Assembly: GCA_963971305.1 (NCBI GenBank)
Contig: OZ020303.1
Span: forward strand, 57,164,867 to 57,228,866
Length of the DNA stretch: 64,000 nt
Reading direction: 5' to 3'
Origin: Arcuatula senhousia
Taxonomy: Eukaryota; Mollusca; Bivalvia; Mytilida; Mytilidae
Translations under genes and position numbers: made by a program
In this document: positions 32,597-43,235 of the stretch, one piece after another
Position numbering within the stretch: the stretch's first letter is position 1
How the letters are laid out: every line of letters starts with the position of its first letter
Notes under the pieces: generated by a model
Databases searched by the model: none
What the model was told of the DNA's origin: nothing
Seen by the model: only the letters and a program-made list of their open reading frames with translations

Positions 32597-32995
32597 TCCC
32601 GCCGCAACGCGGAGCGGGGGTATAGAAATACTGGTGTCCGTCTATAGGTCACACCTTTTTCGTAGCCAATTTTTCAGAAACTGCTCATTGTAGGCTTTTG
32701 ATATTAAACTGCAGCTGCAAATAGGAGTCATATATGGTGGGATGCGTTTCCAGGTCTGTCGCTGAACTACTTCCTGTTTAACGAGCCGACTTAAAATATT
32801 TATAGGGTCAAAAATGGAAAATGTTTCGTAACTATTACTTTTCGTAGGCTTTCGATATTTGGTATGCAGCTTTAGGTAGCGGTCCCAAATGGTGGGAGAT
32901 GCGTTTCAAGGTCTGTCGCTTAATTGCTTCCTGTTAAACGAGCCGACTTAGAACTTTTGCCACTCGGCGGAGGACCAGGAATTCCGTCCTTGTTA
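32597..32995 (+). mobile_element. short tandem-core Helitron-like element with CCCGCCGCAACGCGG hairpin
   Basis: It starts with a GC-rich hairpin (CCCGCCGC..GCGGAGCGGG, 32598-32618) followed by TATAGAAATACTGGTGTCCG. Two units of about 170 bp contain TTTCGATATTTGGTATGCAG, GGTGGGA(G)ATGCGTTTC, AGGTCTGTCGCT and TTCCTGTTWAACGAGCCGAC. The 3' end has an AGGACC..GGAATTCC..GTCCT palindrome then TTGTT. Confidence 0.7.
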
Positions 32996-33935
32996 ACCTA
33001 GGAGTATCTTCATTAAAAATAAAATCTTGATAAAAGATTTGCCAGAAAAATGAGTCTATTTTTGATTTTTTGATATGTCATCAATCGGAACTAGAACAAA
33101 GGTCCTATAAATTACCTAAACAGGACTTATCAGATCCTCTTGATCAATATTGCATTAAATGCCTTTTAAAATTGTTTATTAACACCCCTAGTAAAGTGAA
33201 TTCACGTCAAAATGGTTTCGGTAAATATTTGTGTTTCGATACGATAATTTAAATAACAAAAATAGAAAACCGATACAAAACCTAATCCCAACTTGTTTAC
33301 TTTTTTCTTCACTGGACAAAACAAATCCCATTTAAATGCCTTACCAGAACCAAATCTACGTGAATCTTAGTAAGTTTTGCTTATCGCTCGTGAACTCCTC
33401 CAGGTGAGGCTTACCAGGTGTGATTAATGAGCAGAAATTGTAAAAAGAGGCTCTCTGCAGTCCTGTTCATGCACATCTTCTTTTTGAAACGCTAATATGC
33501 CAGCAACTTCTTATATCATACATGTCATAATGAATAAATGAAATACCATATTTAGCTTTAAAATGCCACAATCTCAACTAGGATTCATATAAATTAACGC
33601 ATTCGCTTTTATAGTGGAAAAGTTCCTTAGAATTAGGATGAACGCTTAAACAGCAGCATACTAGTATTATATTGGTGACACCTTAAAATGAAGATTGTGC
33701 ATAAATTACAATTTAAACTAAAATGAGGTTGAAATATATCAACAAAATTTCCTAAGATTAGTCTACTCCCAGGCAAAAATTAGTATTCCAAACCCTATTC
33801 GATACTTTAATTGTAATCTTTGTTGGACATGTTCTTAAGTCGGCCTTTCAAATTTCGACTTTAATAGTGCTTTATAGACGAAAGACGCATTAGTTAATAT
33901 TTGCATGATACTTGTTATTTTTTAACAACAAACAA
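32996..33935. other. intergenic, nothing recognised
   Basis: A 60-codon frame at 33070-33252 has no recognisable motif. Nothing else is seen. Confidence 0.4.
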
Positions 33936-33939
33936 ACAT

Positions 33940-36900
33940 CTTTATTTTGAATTATTCCTAGTTACATCGTACATCAGAAGTCCCGAATCCTTCTGATGCT
34001 CCCTGTTAATGTTCCACTAATTACCCAGGGTTGTAATTAGTTGCAAAGATTTACATGACATATAAAATACAAAAACTTTAACTATATCAAATATATAAAC
34101 ATTATAAATAATTGTTTATACAATTATTAAATTTTGCTAGTTCCTTATTTTCTGTAATTTCTTTTCCCTCTATTCGATTGATAAATTCAGTTGAAAAAAA
34201 AATTGAAAATATTGACCTTCTTTGTTTTCTGATCCGAACTATAATATAATTTGTAAATTGAAAAGCATAAAATAGTAAGAAATAAGTTAAAATAAAAATA
34301 TTCTTCATCATTGATCTTATATCCCAAAACTAAATGTTTCAAAGTATTTCTCAAATTCATTTTCATTATTCATTTTAAGGATTTCATTGATCTTTTTCCA
34401 AAGTGTTTCTAAATAAGATAAAAGAAAACAATGAAGGTCATCTTCTTCTTGACCACAAAATTTACAATGTCTATCCCTTTTTTCCGTTGACATAACAGTT
34501 TCTGTGTAGGTAAAATATATTGCAACAATTTCCATTTTAACATCTTAAGTTAATTGTCTTGTGAATAACTGAATATAAAATAAAAAAAATGATCTTTATT
34601 AATGACATCTTCAATAAATACAATTCTTCTCCATTTGTTTATGCATATAGACTGTTCAACTTAACTGTTTATCAAAGACGTATACAATTTTTCATTTGAT
34701 AATTGTGACACTTTGGCGTATTTATTGCCCCAAATAAACTTTTTTTTCTTATATTTACATTTGACTAACATGAGTTTTCTAATTCCAAAATTTGAAGCCT
34801 TTCTTTTGGAACTGATGTTTTAAAAATGTTAAATTCTGCATTACAGTTAGCTTTATTTTTCAGTTTTTTCAAAAACTATTTTTTTGTGATATGTTTCTGT
34901 TTTCGTCTACTATATACCAAGCCACTATTTATCCAATTTTTAAATGTAATACATTTATTCTGGAATTTCATAAAAGAATTGTTCCATAATTTTTTTTTTT
35001 TATTTCAGTAAAAGTCTTTGGTTATTCTGTTTGTCCCCCAATTGTAAGAGTCCAACATTCAACAACTTCCTGGTAAAATTCAGGTAAGATTTGTAAAGAC
35101 TTATTGATCTAAAGCGCTTCACACGCAGCGAAATTTTGCATTGTACATTCATCAAAATCATTTCAATATGTGGATCGTGTCTTTCTGGCACATATTCCAT
35201 ATTCTTTCGTTTTTAATATTATTGATCTAATATCATGGTACCAAAATGACTAAAGTATTTTAATGGTATAACCTCTCAGTTTCCAAATTTATCATTAACA
35301 AAACGATTAACCCAAGAAGCTTTTAGTGACATGAAATAGCTTCTGATGTCAATCATATTTAACCCCTCTTTCTCATGTGTATATTTATAAAAACATTTCG
35401 TTTGACTCTGTCACGTGTACAATCCCATATAAATTTGGAACATGTTGCTTCAATGTCTTTCAAGTTAATATCCGGAACTTTGCTCGCGGTCAGTTGGAAT
35501 GATCAATGTTTTGATAATTAAGATTTTACCTAATATGGTAAGTTTTCGCTTTTGCCATGCCGTTAATAACTTTTTCATCTTTTCTATCTTTCCCTCCAAA
35601 TTTATTTTTTTGCATTCCTCTTTACAATGGCCAAAATAGACTCCAAGTGCTTTAACTGGTTTGTCCGTCCAATTTATATTTGCTACCTTATCCTTATGAG
35701 ATTTAAGTTTTCCCACCCACTAACCTTCTGTCTTATTTCGGTTTAATTTTAATCCAGAATAAGATCCAAAAATTTCAATCTCATTCATTACAAGTTCTAC
35801 ATCTTGTTTAGAACTACAAAATAGAGTTGTATCATCCACCAATTGCGAGATTTTAATAGTATGTGTCTTTTCGTCATTTTTGTCTCGCCTGCGACGAATG
35901 TCGCAAAAGGCGAGACTTAGGTATGGTGATTCCGGCGGCCGGGACGGCGGCGGCGGCGGCGGCGACGGCGGCGGCGGCGGCGTCCACAATTGGTTAAAGT
36001 TTTTGCTTAAGTCTGTTTTGTGTGAACTAGTTATGTTACACCATTGATATTTGGTATGCAGTTGCATCAGCATCGGTACAGATCAGTTTTAAAAGGATTT
36101 TTACCTGTATGATCCTGCAGTCACGGTCTACTGACTTTGAAATTTTACACTGATTTTGCCGAGGTTAACCTTTTTTCTTAAGTCTGTTTAACATGAAGCA
36201 GTTATGTTACAACATTGATATTTGGTATGCGGTTGCATCAGCATCAGTACAGTTCAGTTTTAAAAGGATTTCAACTGTATGCTCCTGCAGTCACAGTCTA
36301 CTGACTTTGAAATTTTACAATGATTTGGCCGAGGTTAACCTGTTTTCTTAAGTCTGTTTAACATGAAGCAGTTATGGTTCACTATTGATATTGGGTATGC
36401 ACTTGCAATAGCATTAGTACAGATCAATCTTTGAAAGTTTACACCGATTTGGCCGAGGTTAACCTTTTTTCTTGCCTCTGTTTAACATGAAGCAGTGATG
36501 GTACATCATTGATATTGGGTATGAACTTGCATTAGCATCAGTACAGATCAATTTCAAAAGTATTTCATTTGTATGATCCTGCAGTCACAGTCTACTGATT
36601 TTGAGATTTTACACTTTTTAACTTTTTACTTATGTCATGAGTGTTTTATATAAAGCAGTTATGGTTCACCATTTACATTTGGTATGGAGCTGCTTAAGCA
36701 TCAGTTAAGATCAGTTTAAGGAGGAGTTTTACTTCATGTTATACTGTGTCCAGTTGCGACAGGCGAGACATGTCTCTGTGTTAACAGTTTATTTATATTT
36801 ATCCTTTTTATAAAAACATTGTTTCTCAATCGAGTTGCCATAACTTCTACCGATAAAACAAAAAAGTAAAGCGGGTGGAGGACAACCGTGTCGTATTCCC

Positions 36901-37200
36901 CTAGTATTTTTGAAATCCACCCATTATTCATAGCACATGTCTGAATATCACTATAAAGCAATTCATCCAGTAAATAAAAGAGGTATTAAAGCCAAAGTGT
37001 TTTAACACCGAAAACATGAAACTCCGTGTTAATGTATCGAACGCTTTAGAGAAAACAACGAATACAATTCCTCTTCTATCTTATAAGATTCAGCATAATC
37101 TATAACATCTTGTATTTGTCTTAAGTTAAAACCAATGAATCGCCCCTGTATATATCTGGTTTGATGTTGATTAACTGTCTTCTGTAGTACTTTCTTATCA
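33940..37200 (-). pseudogene. dead LINE (non-LTR) ORF2, interrupted by a tandem-core element
   Basis: Read from right to left in shifting frames, the parts are as follows. 37110-36960 gives IVFVVFSKAFDTL, the RT palm (F-x-KAFDTL). 36950-36790 gives NNGWISKILG and FVLSVEVMATRLRNN. At 35880-35740, after the interrupting element, comes ISQLVDDTTLF (YADD motif, Ala to Val) with SGLKLNRNKTEG. 35716-35465 gives KALGVYFG and LTILGKILIIKTL. 35460-35000 gives DIEATCSKFIWDCTRDRVKR and MIDIRSYFMSLKASWVNRF. 34500-34420 gives HCKFCGQEEDDLHCFLL, the C-terminal zinc end. Many stops and frameshifts make it inactive. The 3' trailer ends near 33940 with AATAAAGATGTTTG. The clade (L1/Tx1, CR1 or jockey) cannot be fixed by eye. 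Confidence 0.75.
35881..36782 (+). mobile_element. tandem-core Helitron-like element inserted in the LINE
   Basis: The left end TGTCTCGCCTG opens a perfect hairpin (35882-35916: GTCTCGCC, TGCGAC, GTCGCA, GGCGAGAC). The inverted right end CAGGCGAGACA is at 36760-36770, followed by the palindrome GAGACATGTCTC and TGTGTT. After a GGCGGCGGC run, about five degenerate units start near 36006, 36177, 36347, 36471 and 36629. They carry CTTAAGTCTGTTT, AACATGAAGCAGTTATG, ATTGATATTTGGTATGCRGT and GATCCTGCAGTCACRGTCTA. Removing it would bring the two RT parts together without an obvious target duplication. The proline-rich minus-strand frame here only reads the GGC run. Confidence 0.8.
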
Positions 37201-37310
37201 TCATGTCATGGGTCATTTTTACGGCTTATGCAAGCTAAAGACAAATACGTTTTAGATCATTTAAGGACGACAACACCGATGGCATCTTTAAATAAATGTC
37301 TTAATTATAC

Positions 37311-38078
37311 CCCCCGCAAACAAAGTTTGGGGGTTAATAGGAAACACCCTGTCTGTATGTCCGTCCGTCTGTCCAAATAACTTGTAAGCGCTTCTCCTCC
37401 TAAACCGTTTGAATGATTTTACTGAAACTTTACATGAAGGAAGTACATCATATGTAGATGTGCATGAAGAATTTTCATTGCACTCTGACATCATTCAGGG
37501 AAGATACTTGGACTTAGACTTTTTAAATACATTATTCATTGGGAGATCCCGTAAGCGCAACTCTTCCTAAACCGCTTGATGGATTTCGATGAAACTTTAC
37601 ATGAAGGAAGTACATTATATGTAAATGTGCATGAAGAATTTTGATCGCACTCTGACATCATTCAGGGAAGATAATTGAACTTAGACTTTTTTAATATATC
37701 ATTCAATGGGAAATCCCGTTAGCGCAACTCTTCCTAAATTGCTTCATGGATTTTGATGAAATTTACATGAAGGAAGTACATCATATGTAGATGTGCATGA
37801 ATAATTTTCATCGCACTCTGACATCATTCAGGGGAGATAATTGGACTTATCCTTTTAAATACATTATTCAATGGGAGACCCTGTAAGTGCAACTCCTCCT
37901 AAACAGCTGAATGGATTTTAATGAAACTTTACATGAAGTAGGTACATCATCTGTAGATGTGCATGAAGAACTGGTATTGCTCTTCGTTATCATTAAGGGG
38001 AGATAACTGGACTTGATATTTGAGTCCATTATGAAGCGGGGGTATCCTTTTGTGAGCTCGCTCACAGTATTACTTGTT
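37311..38078 (+). mobile_element. tandem-core Helitron-like element with CCCCCGC/GGGGG hairpin
   Basis: The left hairpin (37311-37333; CCCCC, GCAAAC, GTTTGGGGG) is followed by CTGTCTGTATGTCCGTCCGT. Four units of about 160-170 bp contain CTTCTCCTCCTAAACCG, GATGAAACTTTACATGAAGG, AAGTACATCATATGTAGATG and CATCATTCAGGGRAGATAA. The right end has GAAGCGGGGGTATCC, the palindrome GTGAGCTCGCTCAC (38052-38065) and AGTATTACTTG|TT. It ends about 130 bp before the first coding-side exon of the Mab-21 gene. Confidence 0.75.
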
Positions 38079-38200
38079 GGTTTTTTGGTTGGTTCCTGTT
38101 TCAATAAAGAGACGAAAATCCGAAAAAACTCATTGACTATTCGAGTGTTAAATAGCAAGATTTAGAAACAAACCTTATGGACACATTTCTAAACTTTTTT

Positions 38201-38233
38201 TACAGGACATGGTATTAGAAAATTGAATTTATA
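38201..38233 (+). promoter_or_regulatory. 5'UTR splice acceptor and leader of the Mab-21-like gene
   Basis: CTTTTTTTACAG ends at 38205 and reads as a polypyrimidine-AG acceptor. The 28-base leader that follows contains an in-frame TAG about 18 bases before the ATG at 38234. The coding sequence therefore starts in this exon, and at least one non-coding exon lies upstream. Confidence 0.6.
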
Positions 38234-41200
38234 ATGTATTCATCAACCCACAAAACGCTACAGAAAGCTCCAGAAAATCTGAACGAGAATGAACTGGTCA
38301 AGTGTAACAAAATAGTTGCAAAACTGGTTGCTAAGTGTCTCCAATATTTCGAATGCAAACCTCCAGGTGACATTAAGTGCAATCTAGGAACAAATGTAGT
38401 AACCGAAAATGAATGGATTCGACTACTTTTGCAGAATATATTTGATGGATGTGCAATGTCATTTACAGGATGCGAGGGAAAGTCAATAAGTCAAGCAGAC
38501 GAACAACGAACAAAAATAGCTGGTCAACCATGCGTGAAATATATTGTGGGCAGCATGTATGAAGGTGTCGGTTGCGCAAGTCCAGATGAGTATTCAGATA
38601 CCGACATTATGAATGTTCTCGAATGCTTTCAAGCTTTTCACGAAGAGTCAGATATCCATCCTGAACATCTGGAGAATGACATTAGCAAAGCGACAGATAC
38701 TGTACAATCTTCAAACTGCAGAATACTTCCAGATAAAAAGATAATACAATTACGAAATTCTACAAACCCTGGTTATGCTAAAATTCTTAAGAACAAAGAA
38801 TCTGAGGATTTACTAAAAATCACAGAGTCGCTTAACTTTGGTCCCGTGATTCGAAGCAGTAAAACAGAAAATCTTCTAGCTCATAAATTTGAGTTTGATA
38901 ATGCTATTTCGGTCGAATGTAAGACTTGGCCATCGTCTGCCGTAAACTGGGAAACCCGAGAAAGATTTTCTGGGTGGCCAAACAAGGAACTGATCTTACA
39001 ATGTTTAAAATTGCCTTGTACAATTGTATCCAAATCACACCCTATGAATCTGAATGACAAGTATGAATGGCGTTTTTCCTTCACGAGACAAGAGGGTCTT
39101 CTGATTCGTTGTCTCCCAATTGAAGTGCGAATGGTTTACATTGTCTCAAAAGTTTTGTTGAAACAAACTATCTTTAAAGAAAGTACTCTATCATCATATC
39201 ACCTCAAGACTACTTTTCTCTGGTTTTGTGAAGACTATGGAAAAGACAGGTTTATGGGAACTGATCTTGAAACAAATATCCAACGCTTTCTCAAGTTTCT
39301 ATTGGAACAATTACATGCTAGAAGAATTGCACATTATTTTATTGACAATAGAAACATGGTTTCTTATATAAGAGGAGAGGAAATGGAAAAAATTGAATTC
39401 GATCTCGCTTACTTTTTATCGCATCTTCTAGAAGAAATACTCTACGTGAGAACCGCTGTGCAATACCCGTTTTCAACGTGTACGATTGCAGAACGCATAA
39501 TAAAAGGTTTGTCAGAATCAGAGTTATCTCTGCAGAAAATTCAGACTAATTATTTGTATATATCCATTGAGCATTTGTTTAAACTATACCAGCCACATTT
39601 TAACTTAATCTGGATGTATATCAAGAATGTACCATTTCTGGTCACTGAGATATGCAAAATTAATTCCGAGGGAGACCAGAGCACTATACAAGCAGCAATC
39701 ATCAATGCAGAGTTTTTGCTTAAAATATACGGAAAAGAATGGGTAAAATTAGCAACATTGCTATGCTCACTTGTTGAAATTAACGACCCAAAATTAAAAG
39801 AATCTGCACGGTGGCTCATGATGGTGTCATTCCAAGCACAAAATGATAAACTCACAACTGCTGCCTGTATAGCAGATACGATTAATCTTATTGCAATGCA
39901 ACTCGGTGTGTCTGCGACTGAAAGTTGCTGCATAGCTCTTACTGACTGGGTCTTTACGAATAAATCCCAGAAGGATATTTTCTTATTCACCGCAAAAGAA
40001 ATCTTTTGTACGTGTAGATCGTGGTCATTGGACAATGATGACCACTTATTGGCTTGTCTAGTGGTAGTAGTTAACGTATTTCAATTGTCCAAAGAAGATA
40101 CAGAGGTTGGAATTGCATCTGCGTTAAGGCTTCATCACTCTTTAGACAAAATTAAGATAATTTCAACCTTTTGCAATCTCATCAAAAAGGCGGATTTGAA
40201 TAATGCATTAAAGCATCTTGTTTATTTACCAGCCCTTATGATGGAACCCAAAGGTTCAATGAATGAAACAATGGATGGATTAATTCCAGTAAATACAAGC
40301 ATAGGAACATTGAAAAGTCAAGCAAAGCATGAAATTGGTAAAGCGTTTGAAACAATTGATGCTTTGGTGTCTTCAAATGTACTTAAAACTAGCACCGACA
40401 CTTTCAGGTTTGTTTTGGCGGGGGTGGTTTTTCAAAAACTGACGTTAGACCCACCGGATGCAGAAACAGTAAAAGCAGTTTTGCAAGAAAAGAAAGCGTC
40501 AAAAATATCAGAAGATAATGACGAAATCAAAGAGATTCAAACCGATATAGAGAATCTACTGCAAACAGACGAACCGGATCTCGGGATGGTTTTTCAATTC
40601 TTAGTGTTCTACACAAGAAAAAGTATTACATTAGCAGGGTTGCCTTTTACGTCATCAGTTTTAGATGAGTTGGTAAAACCGCATTATAATCTTGGTATTT
40701 TAGCTGCAGCCGGAAGGGAGCTAATTGCAGTGGGAAACATTGAGGAAAGTATTAAAACTATTGAGCTATGGATAGAACGGTCAACTGGTGCACCAATAAG
40801 ACAAAATCCAATTCTAAGAGTAAAAATGTATGGTAATCTTGGCCACTGTTATCATATCAAAGCAATGAACTCAGACAAACATGATGAAAAAGAAGGATGG
40901 ATGAGAAAATCAGCCGTTTTGTTTCGATCCGCCATGAAAGAAAAGGAAAAGGACATTGCAGTCGAAGTAGACTTTTTGTTGTTCCTATTGGAACAGGAAT
41001 CTTATGATGATTTTGAAGTTTTTCTCACAAATGCGTGTTTCTCCGGTGAAATTACGAGTTTATCTAACTATTATTCGACTTCAAAGCAGCTAATGCATAA
41101 AATGGAAGAAATAAAGGAATTCCTTGAGGTTAAAGGGCAATTAAACATATCTTCTGTAGCATTTGCAAACTATATAGCGATTTGCTTTTCAGCACAATGC

Positions 41201-41524
41201 AAGGATATGGGTACAGACACTTCACCTAAACGTGGCAATGAATTGAAGAACGAATATTTATCTCGGATTAAAGCATGTGTCAATATTTTAAGCATTGTCT
41301 ACAAGCAGATGAAAACAACAGGTTCGGAGTCTTCGAATGACCTTCAAATTCTTGCTGACACAACCATGCTACTAAGCTTGGCCGCGAAAAAGCTTGGAAT
41401 GTATGAACTTGCTTCCAAGTCTTTAGAACAAATACTAGAACTAAATCAAAATGATAAATTTGTCAAAACAAAGAACGAGGAGCTGAAGAACTTAATTCTT
41501 GAAGCAAAGAAAAGAGAAATTTAA
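38234..41524 (+). CDS. Mab-21/cGAS-like nucleotidyltransferase protein with long TPR-like C-terminal region
   Basis: A single open frame of 1096 codons. Residues about 100-400 match the Mab-21/cGAS-like fold: GSMYEG (106-111), SDTDIM (121-126) supplying Asp122 and Asp124, and a third acidic position, Asp222, just before SVECKTWP. TRERFSGWP (241-249), YEWRFSFTRQEGLL (277-290) and SSYHLKTTFLWFCED (320-334) then follow in the family's usual order. With the nucleotidyltransferase residues kept, cyclic-(di)nucleotide synthesis on sensing nucleic acid is possible. Many Mab-21 proteins are inactive, however, and no zinc thumb is visible. Residues about 420-1096 are helical; LGNLGHCYHIKA-type and KKLGMYELASKSLEQILEL segments look like TPRs. 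That is far longer than the roughly 350-520 residues of cGAS or Mab-21. It is likely cytosolic. The start is fixed by an upstream in-frame stop. Confidence 0.85.
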   Translation: MYSSTHKTLQKAPENLNENELVKCNKIVAKLVAKCLQYFECKPPGDIKCNLGTNVVTENEWIRLLLQNIFDGCAMSFTGCEGKSISQADEQRTKIAGQPCVKYIVGSMYEGVGCASPDEYSDTDIMNVLECFQAFHEESDIHPEHLENDISKATDTVQSSNCRILPDKKIIQLRNSTNPGYAKILKNKESEDLLKITESLNFGPVIRSSKTENLLAHKFEFDNAISVECKTWPSSAVNWETRERFSGWPNKELILQCLKLPCTIVSKSHPMNLNDKYEWRFSFTRQEGLLIRCLPIEVRMVYIVSKVLLKQTIFKESTLSSYHLKTTFLWFCEDYGKDRFMGTDLETNIQRFLKFLLEQLHARRIAHYFIDNRNMVSYIRGEEMEKIEFDLAYFLSHLLEEILYVRTAVQYPFSTCTIAERIIKGLSESELSLQKIQTNYLYISIEHLFKLYQPHFNLIWMYIKNVPFLVTEICKINSEGDQSTIQAAIINAEFLLKIYGKEWVKLATLLCSLVEINDPKLKESARWLMMVSFQAQNDKLTTAACIADTINLIAMQLGVSATESCCIALTDWVFTNKSQKDIFLFTAKEIFCTCRSWSLDNDDHLLACLVVVVNVFQLSKEDTEVGIASALRLHHSLDKIKIISTFCNLIKKADLNNALKHLVYLPALMMEPKGSMNETMDGLIPVNTSIGTLKSQAKHEIGKAFETIDALVSSNVLKTSTDTFRFVLAGVVFQKLTLDPPDAETVKAVLQEKKASKISEDNDEIKEIQTDIENLLQTDEPDLGMVFQFLVFYTRKSITLAGLPFTSSVLDELVKPHYNLGILAAAGRELIAVGNIEESIKTIELWIERSTGAPIRQNPILRVKMYGNLGHCYHIKAMNSDKHDEKEGWMRKSAVLFRSAMKEKEKDIAVEVDFLLFLLEQESYDDFEVFLTNACFSGEITSLSNYYSTSKQLMHKMEEIKEFLEVKGQLNISSVAFANYIAICFSAQCKDMGTDTSPKRGNELKNEYLSRIKACVNILSIVYKQMKTTGSESSNDLQILADTTMLLSLAAKKLGMYELASKSLEQILELNQNDKFVKTKNEELKNLILEAKKREI

Positions 41525-42350
41525 AAATAACTTTAATTAAGAACCTTATGGTGAAATTTTTTTACTCAAATCAAAATCATGATAATTTAAAAAGTGTTGT
41601 TAAAAGTGATTTTTTGCTCCTTATCTACATTTTTTATTCCCCTCTTAAAAATGGGGGATTAAGGGATACAATTTTTCCGTCAGCCAGACTTTCGTCCATT
41701 GTACGCGTGTCCATGTTACATTCACTTTAAGGATGGTAATTCCTGAACTTTTATTCATATCACTGATTTTATGATTTGATATGGAAATAATTGTCTACCT
41801 TATCAAATAAAAAATAGGTCCGTGTGCTCGTTTCCGAGATATATGACGTCAAAACTTTGGCGAGAATCAGACTTCTCAATATTTTACATACTGTAACTTT
41901 AACATTGTGACGTTGTTGGTCATAAAAACTATAGTGTTGATCAACAATTTTTAAGCAATTTCATACAGTTGGTTTTTAAGACCTTTATAATCATAAAATT
42001 TCATAAAAGATAGTGGTCAGTTTTCAAAAAATTTCCTCAATATTGAAATCCAGAGGAGATTTGAAATAAGATTGAAATTCTGAAACATGAAGAGTGACTT
42101 CCTTAATTATGTTATTCATCACTTATATCAGAACACCACCTCATCAACTGCTCAATGTTTTAATTAAATGTTTACACTTTCATTGTGACATAATGCACTA
42201 TACAATTTATGTACATTCTAGAATTTTACAATTTATTCTAAAGAATTATTTTCAAATAAAAATTATAGGTGCATAATATTTTCTTTTTTTAAAATGATAG
42301 GTTTTCTAGAAAACTAGGTTTCATTGGTTTTTTCACTGGGGTACATGTAG
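41525..42350 (+). other. 3' region of the Mab-21-like gene
   Basis: AATAAA at 41806-41811 is the first good poly(A) signal after the stop at 41524. Beyond it the sequence is AT-rich with no coding signal. Confidence 0.45.
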
Positions 42351-42354
42351 CCGA

Positions 42355-42475
42355 TCCTAAAATTTTGATGGACGAGAGGGGTTTGGTGTTAAAAACTTCT
42401 TTAAACCCACATTTTCTTTTTTATGCATATACCAGACGGGACCATTGCGATTTTTGATTTCACCTTTGGGTTATT
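42355..42475 (+). repeat. degenerate copy of the Penelope-like tail core
   Basis: The order GGGGTTTGGTG, TTTAAACCCACATTTTCTTT, ATGCATATACCAGACGGGAC and ATTGCGAT parallels the tails at 2040 and 9360. Confidence 0.5.
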
Positions 42476-42479
42476 TTCT

Positions 42480-43230
42480 TCTGAAACATAATACTGACCG
42501 CCTATGTAAAACAGAAAAGGTAAGCCAAGAAATGTGAAAAAGGAAGCAATGTCTTCTCTTGCCTGGGTTTCTTAAAACACCTTAACTTTGAGTTTTTCCT
42601 CATATGGGTGAATTTCTTCAAATCAATATATAAATTCTGTTGAGCGATTTGAGGAAAAGGAAATCCTCAAATTTGATATATATCATAAAACCGGTCACAG
42701 TTTTTGTAGTCTCATGAATGAAAATATATGGAAGTATGAATACAAGAAGAATATAATCAAAACACAGAGAAAACCGTTATAATAAGAATCAGATGCAAAA
42801 TCAGAATTATAGATCAACCGATGTACAGGAACAAAGCAATTTAGAAAATATTTAAAGAGCAAACTATTTATTCTTAATAACTCGCATATATTCTTTAAAG
42901 CAAAATACACCCATATGGGTCAAAGCAAAAACAAAAACATGTAAAATACAAAACATATACAGAAAACAACAGAGTATACAGAACATTAACATATGGAGTT
43001 TTAGTTTTGAGAACATTTTGACCCATGTGGACCCTATTTTCGTAGTACAAGTGACTGCTTTATAAAGTCGCATACAATTGGAATCAGTTCTATATCGGGA
43101 TTCAAAATTCAATATCGCCGATGGGACATTAAGCAACTAACAATCAATCAACCAATCTATTTTTTGTTTAAAATTACTTTTTAAATTATTTTTATTTTCA
43201 TAAAGGGTTTGTTCAAATATATAGATCTTA
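42480..43230. other. intergenic, nothing recognised
   Basis: Short open frames on the minus strand (42695-43136) show no motif. No feature is supported. Confidence 0.4.
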
Positions 43231-43235
43231 TAAAT

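Noticed and set aside
35720..36073. 117-codon frame with a proline-rich stretch fused to an RT segment
   Set aside because: The proline run is the antisense reading of a GGC repeat at the start of an inserted element; only the last part is true LINE sequence.
39550..40035. 161-codon minus-strand frame
   Set aside because: It lies wholly inside the Mab-21-like coding sequence on the opposite strand and has no motif of its own.
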